This document shows positions 54,887 to 64,000 of a stretch of DNA of 64,000 nt, one piece after another. This stretch comes from Effrenium voratum (lineage: Eukaryota; Sar; Dinophyceae; Suessiales; Symbiodiniaceae), in contig CAUJNA010000191.1 in assembly GCA_963377175.1 (NCBI GenBank), positions 774,539 to 838,538 on the forward strand. Reading direction: 5' to 3'. Below the pieces are notes generated by a model. It saw nothing but the letters and a program-made list of their open reading frames with translations, had not been told where the DNA came from and made no database searches. The position numbers and the translations under genes are program-made. Position 1 is the stretch's first letter, and each line of letters begins with the position of its first letter.

Positions 54887-57800
54887 TTCCGGCGGCCAAC
54901 TCCGCGGCCGCGTATGGTGCGATCAAAGGCGCGGATCCGTGCCGGAGACAACTTCAGCAGTCACCAAGCCGCAGTGGACCCTCGTGAATTCCTATGCAAA
55001 CGGCTAGGTTGGCCTCGAGCCAACTCCAGTCATCTCGAGGATGTCGAGGTTGTTGGTTTCATGCTGATGTTCGCAAACATGTGAGACTGACTTAAGGCGT
55101 TGGGTGGCCCAACACTTTAGTTTAGCACCAGGGGGGTTTCCGTGGCCGAACTTCCCAAAGGAGTTCTGTTACAAACGGACTCAACCCAAGGCTGTTTTAA
55201 CCATTGATCAGGCAGCCAACGGCTGTGCTTACTTGGGGCTCGGAAGTGCGTGTACAGGAAGTCGGAGGTGCCTTCAGTCGCGACTAAAACAGCAAGGCCC
55301 CATTTCCATGCACTGTGCGAACTAGATGCCAAACATCTGGACAGCGCGGCATCAAGCCACTGACAGGGATCTTAGGATCCGGCTTGCAGCCGACCGGATC
55401 AGCAGCACAAAGTCCGAAAGTGCTTGCAAAGGCAGCGCCAACAGCATGCCCCCCAAGCATGATCCTACTGTCCGAGAAGGTATGCATCCGTATCCCAGCG
55501 CGCATCCGCTGAGGCTCCAGGCGTTTGCTAGAAGCATGGGCGGCAGAGTGGTCTCCTGCCGCAGATCACCATGGATGCCCAGCCTATCGAAAAGAACGGG
55601 TTGTAGGAGTGTCCTCAGTTCAGCTTTTGTCGATCCGTGTCGGAATGCAATGGGAAAGGTGCCTTTCAGCTTTGGCTGGTCATGAAGAAACATGAAGCAA
55701 CAGGGAACCAGCGCTCTTTGAAGGGACGGGCTCGCGGCCACCGCAAAACCGGAAAAAGCTCGGGCCCTCGAGTGTTGAACAAACGGTACAGTCAAACAAC
55801 AACACGGGTGCAACGAAGCGTCATGGGGCATGGTACTGGACAACTTGCTTCGTGTCAATCCCCTGGCGCAGATCCACCAAGCGGAATGAACTCAGTTCAG
55901 CTCTTGGTGAGCTTGCCATGGGCTACGTGGGCTAATGCAATTGGTGACAATGCACACGACACGCTGGCGTAGCAAACAACAACCAGACTTGCACTCTTTG
56001 AAAGTGACACTGCCCCGTGCTGAGCAAATTTGAGAGGAAAGCGCAGGCCAAGCCCTGTTGCCGAACATCAGGAAGTTGAAGATCACAGATTTGAATCTTT
56101 GGACATCGCAAACATGTGTGACTGTGAGGGACCAGCGCCTGCACACTACTGACTGTACCGCCCCAAAAACACGACATGGTTTCCTTTTGGTCTGGCGGAT
56201 GACATCATTTTACGATGGCCAGACTGGCTTTCTATTTTTGTTGCGGGCTCGGCTCAGGCCAAAACGAAAGCCAAGTCACTGCATCCCCCAACCCCAGTCC
56301 CCCCTGGATCGGCCTCGATGGGCGACCAGGAAGATGCGGAAGATGCTACTGAAGGGCACAGAGCGCGGAAAATCCACACCATTTCGAAGTGCCAGGGTTG
56401 AACATGCAGGCCTTTCTCCCGGAGAGATGGGATGTCCCTTGAACAAATGATTCATTACCTTGCCATTTAACCGAAAAAAGGATACCTCATACAAATATCA
56501 TGCCACTCTAGCCACTGCCCAGTCGTCCCTCTCTCTCTTTCTCTCAGTCCCCGCCAGGATGTGCCGCTGCACGTTTATATAGCCGAATTCCGTGAATGCC
56601 CACAATGAGGTTTAATATGTTCAAGGTTTCCTTCTTTGATTTGATCTGCTCTGGCCAGCGGTTTGGTTGTGGCCACCAAGAAACATGCAAGGAGTTCCGG
56701 GACTCGACATGGATATATTTTGCTCCCACAGGCTTTCCCAACTGCAGGGGATCGGTGATGGTGGTGTCACCAACAATTTCAAGCGCACAGGAACCCAAAA
56801 CAGCCACCCAAAACAGCCACCTCCCCAAACCCAAATGTCCACGGGCTTTCAGAAAACTTGCTTTGGCCCACAGGCCGCGCTTCCTTCAAAGGAATACAGA
56901 TTGGACCAATGCTGATTGTCTACAGAGGTGAGTTGGTCACCTTCTTGAGGTCCAGAGCAACCCGTTCAATCAATCAAGGTTCCCTATATGTCCCTTCACG
57001 TGGATTGAAGCATCACCTCGGCCGATTTAATAAGGCTCTTAAGTTTCATTGTGAGGTGATGTTCAAACGGGAAACATAGGAAGCCCTGTCAATTGGCTAC
57101 TCATCGAATGTGAGTAACCCATGTTCACACCCTTGTGCATGTGATTTCCGAAACTCTGCCCCGACCACAAAGCAGAACAACATATGCGTTCATGCAATTT
57201 GTACAAAAGCAAACGCACACAATAATGTCGCTTATAACAAAACATGAGGCAAATTGCAGGTGGTACAAACCTGTATTAAGACCGCCAGCAAGGGCTCACC
57301 TTGCGTCTACCTCCGACAACCCGTCCTGACCGGGGCTGCAGTGGCAAGCAAAGCCTGCAAGCAATGGGCCACAGCCGAGCTGTGGACATGGTATCAATCA
57401 AATTGTCGTTTTGCAACCACATCTCGGATGTTGCTCAGTGGAAACGGTTCAGTCCGAGTGTCATGACTCTGCTGCTTGACGGCCGCTGCAAACCAAGGTT
57501 GTAACTTCGTCCGGGTGTCCCTAAGGTTTGCTTGAGGTAGCGCGGGTTGGACTTGGTTTGTGGGGATCCCGAATATCATCCCCTTGGCTACAGCATCTGG
57601 AAATGAAACGGCCGAACTGCATATGGGTGGCAACAAACATTCCGAACAACTGGTGCGCAAGAAACCTTTGGCCTTCTGCAGCGGAGGTTGGTAGCAAGTC
57701 AAACCATGTTGCGCCCAGAACAATGTGTCCGTCTGAAGCACGAGAGGCTCCAGAACAAGGACACCAATGTCAAATATAGATATATGTGTGTGTATGTATA

Positions 57801-59907
57801 ATGTCTATATAACACCATGTAAGGGCACTTAAAACCAGTCAAATGGCAAACCAAGCTCAAGAGGCACAGGCCGCACCATTTGAAGCAGTGCAAGTTGCAG
57901 GCTTCCACGTCCCTTCATGTGGAGCCAGCCCTGCCAATACACTTTTGGTCCCGGGAAGCCGGAAGGAAAGCGAAAAGCCGCCAGCTCATCTTGAGAAACC
58001 AGCTGCATAAAACAGAAAGGTCACATTCGGCCGATTAGCTTTGGTCAAGTTGCTGTCACCCTTGAGAAAACCAAAGAGGTGGCGTCCCGTGAAAATGAAC
58101 GCCAGTTGCTCAGCGACCTGAATAGAAAAACGGGAACTTTGGGGAAAACAATCTAATGTGTCTTATAATGATTTGTATTGTTATGCACACATATTTCAGA
58201 TACTTACATTAATATACATTTACATTCGTATATATATGTTTGGTTTGCCTCGAAGGCTTCCAAGCCCAGAAAAAGGTACCCAACAACCCCCTTTGCGCCA
58301 CCGCTTCCCCCCAGACGGGCAAACCGTTAAGCCGAAGCTTCGACCCATGGCCTCGGCTTCGGAACCTCGGCTTCGCGTCTGGTTTTTGTGAGACTCACCC
58401 CAGGAAGCTCAATCAAGGCATCAAGAATAGTTGTCTGATACTTTAGGGTCAGAAAATCAGAACATCCTCAGTGATCATATGATCCAAACTGAAATTATTT
58501 GTTGGCTGAACAATATCTTGTTGGATACATGTGTTTTTTGACCAAAGAATCCTCAAAATCAATAAATGCCCAACCTTGAGTCATTGAGGAGGAAGTACGT
58601 CCACCTGGCGAGCCAACGCGAACGCTACTCGTTTGCAAGGAGGTCATCTTGCAAGTCGAAAGTTTTGTCCAAGAGTGGGGACTTGCAATGTCCAGCACGG
58701 CGGATATGGCCAACATGGAGGAAATTGATGGCTTGCCTTCCAAGGCAACCCATGAACAAAAGGATTTACACGCTTCCTGTGCGGCTCGGCCCCAAAAAGT
58801 CACTTGTTGTTTGCCACTTACATGGCCTACCCCCAAGGCACCCCCCTCTCACACCAACATACCACCTGACAGGGGTCCCTTCACGAGGCAACGGATTTTC
58901 TACCCTCCCACAGGTGTTTGGAGCATGGGGAACATCCGGGCCGCTTGCCTGGCCATGTGAAAGCACCTCCTTCTGGACCTGGCCAGGTCCAAGGCGACTG
59001 CAACCCTCAAAAAACAAACAACAAAAAACGGTTGGCTTCCTTGAAAGCCCTTGGATTCCTTACCCAAGCCCAGTATGGTTCCGTGTCTCCCCTTTACCCA
59101 AGGAAAGTTTTCGCAAACACTCGTCATGGCCTAGGCCGTTGCTGGAGCTGGTTGGGATCCATCGGTCGGCCAGTCAGAAACATCCCAAAGCCCAGTTGGA
59201 ACCCCCTGGTTGAAAATAAGGTGTTCACCTGAACTTGGAGAAGACAACATTTTTGGAACCCGCGCCAACCCTAGGTCTTTGTTCGGTGTAGAATTCGCCT
59301 GCCAGCGAACTTAAATGGGTATATCCCCCGCTTTTCAACCTGTTGGTGGTAGTTCTTTGGGGGACTGCAAGCCAATGCCTTTGCAACAATGCCAGGGGGG
59401 CTTCAAGTCACGTTCCAAAGGGCGAACACTGGAGCACCACGCAGGACATGACCGGACTGATGAGGAAGATCGACCGTCTCCAAGCAGAAACCCCATTTTG
59501 GGATGGAGGAATGTCAGAAAGGATGTACGCCATGCCCCCAATTTAGATACATATGCCAAGGGCTCTTGGGCCCCGAGAACCTTCAAGAGCCGAAAGCCTT
59601 CCATTCAAGTAGTTTCGAGTATAGCAAGTAAACGTACTGCATGATGCGTCAAATTAGGGGACCCCAACGGACCCCACCAATGGTGCTCCTTCTTGGTTTC
59701 CCTTCGCATAAATCAAGGTGATTAAAGGGCGCCCGCCAAACATCACACCTAGATACCAAACGCTGGCCCGATGTAGACGGGTGCGAAAGGCCTGGGGCGG
59801 GCTGGAGTCACTGCGACGAGTGGGAGTTTCTCATTTGTCATGCTTGGGGTTGGAGAAGCCAGGACCCATTTCACGAGAATTGTGCTCAGGGATTCCTTCC
59901 AAGATGG
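54887..59907. other. no supported gene
   Basis: Open frames of up to 215 codons on both strands (55352-55858 minus, 58566-59213 plus) have no domain, codon bias or splice support. A pyrimidine-rich acceptor-like tract lies at 56526-56545. Confidence 0.3.
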
Positions 59908-59961
59908 TTGCTTAAAGGAGACGTCCACATAAAAACGGCTTGCTTAAAGGAGACGTCCACA
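59908..59961. repeat. direct repeat, two units of 22 bases
   Basis: TTGCTTAAAGGAGACGTCCA plus CA occurs at 59908-59929 and 59940-59961. Confidence 0.85.
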
Positions 59962-60047
59962 CACAACCGGCTCTACAAAGGGATGTATTGAAACAGCTGG
60001 CACCTGGGTGACGTGTTTTGCCCCGAACCCTGGCCGCTTCGAGAGGC
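59947..60047 (+). repeat. segment shared with 27720-27810
   Basis: About 85% alike over the first 55 bases (GTCCACACACAACCGGCTCT...), then shared again at TTCGAGAGGCAAC. Reads VHTQPALQRDVLKQLAPG in the plus frame. A GC3-rich plus frame (SSKGLSLPLGWGLRLTG) follows to about 60115. Confidence 0.6.
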
Positions 60048-60055
60048 AACCTGCG

Positions 60056-62419
60056 AAGTCCGAGGTTCGAGCAAGGGGCTGAGCTTGCCGCTGGGCTGGG
60101 GCCTGCGCTTGACCGGTGTCCCCGGAGGTCAAAACTGAAGACGGGCTGCTGGCCAAAATGGGATTCCACATGAGTCACATGACCACAGATCACACAAGCT
60201 GCCAGGTGATTGTGATTTATCCCCGGAAAAGTGATCAGGATCCCCTTCCACATGGAACACCCCTATTCAGCCAGCTCTACACCCGCCCCCCCCAAAGCAC
60301 CACCCAGGCCCGCAACAAAAGAATCCAACGGGGACAGGCTGGGCATGGCAAAAACAAGAGCAAGTAAGGCCTGAACAAAGGATGGCATGCAGCATGACCA
60401 CCAGCAAACGTATGTGCTCAAATATGAACACGTCACATCCGCATATACTGCCTCAATTGATTGTTTGTTGCCAGGTATACGGAATAGTTACTTCAATTGT
60501 ACCCTGTTGCAGGAAGGGAAAAGACACATATGATTGCATTATAGCCATCTGATTCACAAACATAGCGAGCCCCATTAAAATTTGGCATAGCCCGCCAAGT
60601 GGCAAGCATCCACCCTTCGCGGAACGCCTGCCTATCAAAATCCAATGCCTAGCGCAATGTTGCGTTTTGGTGATTGTCTCTGGAATCAGGGAGCTTCAGG
60701 AAAGTCGACCGTGAACCCTTTGCATCCAAGCAGGAAGCTGCTGGGCTCGGTATGTTGAGTAACAATATGAAACAATCAGGCAGCCAATAGGTATAGCACA
60801 CAAGAGCTTCCTTTTCTCACTTTTTCACAGCTCTTCGGGTCGCATGGCCACAAAGAGGTGGATTCCTTTGGCAAAAGTGTGCGGCGTGTCTCAAAATCCT
60901 TGGAAGAGACCTGTCGGTGGCCTAGCCAAGAGGAGTGACTGACATTTTGTGCGTGCTTTGCTTCTGGGGGTAATTACCCGGTTCCCATTCTACAAGGGAA
61001 GTTCAAAGGGAAAGGCCCATTGTGGTGGGCTCTCCCTCATTTTGAGACATGTCCAGCAAGTCTGTCGAAGCATCCGTGCCCCCTTCAGCTTCCCTTGGGC
61101 CCAAAGGCCAGGCTTGCGGGGGGGGGGGGTTCCGTAGGAATACGTCCCTGCAAATGGTTGGTGGATATGAAGCCTCCACATGTCCAGAGAAAAACCGATC
61201 ATCTTTCAGACCCGAGAACCAAGCGGGATGGTAAACTGCAATCCACCAGTGCCTTACCTTGAGAATGGGATTCCTCAAGAAACATCTTGCTTGAGACCTG
61301 CAGTGGCTTCAATAATTACCGCTAAACATCAGCACTGCTAGGCAGTCCGAACGGCAAAACCCAAGGCCGCGCACCTCTGACCTATGAGGCGACCATAATC
61401 AAAAACATTCCGGACCTAGGACTGTAAGGAGCAAAATAAAAGCTTGTTTGTGCGCCGTGTGTTTTTGTAGTTTCTTCGAACCCACTTCCTTTGGTTCCAA
61501 CCGAACCTGAATCTTTGAATGGTGCAAGTTTGCATCGGATAATTACACCTCTTCCCAATCCAGTCGACCTTTGCGTTTCGTTGTCTTACAGGCTCCGTGA
61601 AAAATGCAAAAACCCAGAGAGGACACCTCGATCAACTCAGCAGCTCGTTGGTTGTGTTGGCCTTTCGGCTTCCGAGATCTTCCGAGGGGGCGACTGCGGA
61701 CGCGCGAAAGTGAAGTCGCGTGAAAGCCGAGGCTCGGCACACCTGGCGAAAAAAATATCTTCGCCTCAGGTCGAATATCGATTCAATGGATTCGCCCAAG
61801 ACCCTGAATCTTGACTTGCCACTAAAACCATGTTCCGCCACAAATTGAACTGTTGGCGTTTTCTGCTCTACCCTTTTTGGGGGCGGGCTGACAGGAGAAG
61901 GGATACCACCGTTTAGAGACATAGGAAAGCCACGAGCTTGGCTTTCGAAAGCTTCGGGATTTGCCTTGACACTCTTCCAACATCTACCTCTCTGCTAGAC
62001 CTGGCGGGCTTGCTGTGGGATACCTTCCGGGGGGCTGTTCTTCAAAGAAACGCGAAAAACCAACTTGACAACGCCATGGGTCAGGGCCCGTGCACCTGCA
62101 AGATGCCGACTACACTTGGTCAATGTTCAACCCCACACCTAGGATTGGAGTGTGTGTGGTTACTATCGTTCAGAAAGGGGTTATGACCCAGCACAAAGGA
62201 AAACGCTATGCAACAAACAAGTGAACCACAAAAAACGTGACATGTCATGTTGCCTTCAATCTACGTTTCGTAAGTCAGATGATGCCTCCAGACAACACAA
62301 ATTGTTTCCGGTCCATAGCGAAGCTTGCAAGATGCAAGTAACCTAAGTTCAGAAGAGATCCCAGTTTCTCAGCACCTTGTGATCCCCAAATCTAGCCCCA
62401 GGGGCTTGATGGAATATGG
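60056..62419. other. no supported gene
   Basis: A weakly GC-rich patch at 61049-61130 (MSSKSVEASVPPSASLGPKG) and frames at 61491-61922 have no splice or domain support. A run of ten G lies at 61119-61128. Confidence 0.3.
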
Positions 62420-62516
62420 CTGTGGGTCAAAAATATGTACCCAAACTGGAACCCTGGGAAATGTCAACTTGGATTGCAACCTGCGGTCCCCTGGTAGTCA
62501 AAATTTTGCTCACAGC
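62420..62516. mobile_element. MITE-like element, family B, copy 3
   Basis: CTGTGGGTCAAAAATATGTA on the left, GTCAAAATTTTGCTCACAG on the right, interior CCTGCGGTCCCCTGG as in copy 1. Flanks ATATGG and CCATAT extend the symmetry. Confidence 0.7.
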
Positions 62517-62829
62517 CATATATTAATATACCCATTGTGGAATTTGGAACCCCTGGATCCCGGTGTGAAAATGGACACCTTCTTTTCGAGCAGGTGCCTT
62601 CCGACCCTGGCGGCGATTATCCAGCTAGATGTTCTTGGCTCAGCTCTTTGAGCCGGAGCCATCGATTCTGATATGCCCCTAGTGGCATGCCTGCAAACAA
62701 CTGGATTGACGTTGGAAGGGGAGCAACAAAAATAATAATAGCAGTTAAGTGGGGTTTTCCCACTAAACCACAATAATAAGCAACAATGTAAAATGTTTCC
62801 CAACAACAACCATGACAAAGCCAAACACA

Positions 62830-63015
62830 TGTAATATGTATATGCATTCATGTGTATTGATATGTTTATGCATGCATGTATGCATGTGCATATGCAGTCG
62901 TACGCATGGTTGTGCGTCAGTATGCATATGTGCGTAGTTGTGTATTATATTTATGTATATGTTACTGTGTGTGTGTGCTGCTGTGTGTGTGTGTGTGTGG
63001 CTGTGCGCGTATATC
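62830..63015. repeat. purine/pyrimidine alternating tract (TG/CA/TA rich)
   Basis: Long run of ATGT, GCAT, GTAT and TGTG steps ending in a TGTGTGTGTGTGTGTG run at 62980-62998. Confidence 0.75.
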
Positions 63016-64000
63016 TATTGATGTCTCTGACTTCTCTATCAATCCACACCGCAATCCATATCTGAACCTTGAAGGCATCCCTAACCCCTTGCAACAGTTG
63101 GATTTGTGAGTCGGAGACTGAACTGCTCGGAGTTCAAAATCACTCAACCCTAGACCGTTGAAGGGCATACGCTCTGGGGTTTTTTGTGCATAAACCTTAA
63201 GCACTTAGCCCCCAATTGCCTGCCATTGGTCTCTCTTCTCACCGCACCGTATTCATCCATGAGTTATGCCAAAGTGCAAACTATTCCCATTAAACATACC
63301 CTTCTCAATTTGTAAATGTAGTCAATGCAGCAGCTCCAATTGACCATCATCCTGAACAAGCATCGATCACATTCTCAAAGCAGATAATTGGAAGTTACTT
63401 GTACTCGCACGAGTAGTTAGCCTATCACAGAGTGTTATAGTGTTGGCAATGCGGAAACCAAGAGCAGTAGTCACGGGGTGTGCACTTTCACTCTTAGATA
63501 CAGTTGGCCAGCCCTCATGCCGCAAAAAATGCGACCCCAACAAAGACAGCGATGATGGACTGCCTGTCATGCGACAAGCTCTTGCTGCAACTGGGCAACG
63601 TTGTTCGGTATCAATGCTTGTCCATTCAATGAGCACTTTGGCGAGAATTCACTGCTCACATGGGGCGCGCGATTCATCGATTGAAAATATGCAAAGTCGG
63701 GCAAAGCGATTGCAAAACCTGCGGTGCCCGGCCCACTCCCCTTTGGGAAGGCCGAGGCGAGCGTGGCTGGGCCGAGCCGCACCCCAAAACACGTTCAACT
63801 GTTTCCTTTCCACAAGGTCTGCATTCCCCAGAAAGAATGGCCAACTTTGACCCGGCCAGGAACTTTGAAATAATCCACGCGCGTCGCAAGACACGCGGGT
63901 AGTCAGCGCGCTAAAACAGCGCGAAGGGCAGAGAGAAGTTGCCGATGGCTGTCTCACAAGCTACGCATGGCTGGTTGCCTACTGCGCTGGCACAACTGGG
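63016..64000. other. no recognised gene at the window end
   Basis: Both strands are open at 63440-63957 (136 plus-strand codons, 102 minus-strand codons), moderately GC-rich. A gene may start or end here, but no domain or splice pair was found. Confidence 0.3.

Noticed and set aside
58566..59213. 215-codon plus-strand open frame
   Set aside because: Composition and codon use are not coding-like, and two other frames over the same bases are open.
61119..61128. Poly-G and poly-C runs as functional elements
   Set aside because: Such runs are scattered through the window (9907, 15103, 18187, 46321, 61119) and look like simple homopolymers.

Overview
The window reads as nuclear DNA of a dinoflagellate-like protist, most likely a symbiodiniacean relative. 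This is inference from gene architecture; no marker gene proves it. Coding sequence occurs only as GC-rich islands of about 27-160 bases with strongly GC-biased third codon positions, separated by long introns. No open frame exceeds about 215 codons. Several predicted introns start with GC instead of GT. Most of the DNA is introns and intergenic sequence full of short inverted-repeat (MITE-like) elements, microsatellites and diverged duplications. No rRNA gene, intact tRNA gene, CRISPR array, bacterial operon or spliced-leader relic was recognised.

Three minus-strand genes could be identified. (1) About 48.04-33.37 kb: a TruD/PUS7-family tRNA pseudouridine synthase, rebuilt from 14 exons whose reading phases fit at all 13 junctions, ending in a TAG stop. 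The N-terminal part was not found and the catalytic Lys-Asp motif is not visible. (2) About 24.33-19.35 kb: a major-facilitator-superfamily transporter of the sugar-porter type, with six phase-matched junctions, the motif-A loop and the PESP motif after TM6. The TM5 exon and the C-terminal half were not found. (3) About 29.26-29.12 kb: an exon with one canonical EF-hand. Further minus-strand exon-like islands (about 0.17, 9.1, 11.8 and 25.4 kb) suggest a mostly unidirectional gene array, as is known for dinoflagellates. Plus-strand exon candidates lie near 11.5, 12.9, 13.5, 31.9, 48.9-49.8 and 53.6 kb; none was matched to a family.

Layout: 0-5 kb holds the first copy of a 2-kb segmental duplication and a TCTGGAACG-rich block. 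5-19 kb is repeat-rich with scattered exon candidates. 19-24.4 kb is the transporter. 25.6-27.65 kb is the second, diverged copy of the duplication, followed by a MITE. 29 kb has the EF-hand exon. 33.4-48 kb is the TruD-like gene, its introns filled with microsatellites, a roughly 1-kb degenerate TCTAGC-rich tract and an octamer array lying against a splice acceptor. 48.9-64 kb has plus-strand exon candidates, a frameshifted coding relic, a small third piece related to the duplication end, and a long purine/pyrimidine alternating tract.

Exon calls rest on third-position GC bias, splice signals and phase matching done by eye. In GC-rich islands the opposite strand is often open too, so isolated single-exon calls are weak.
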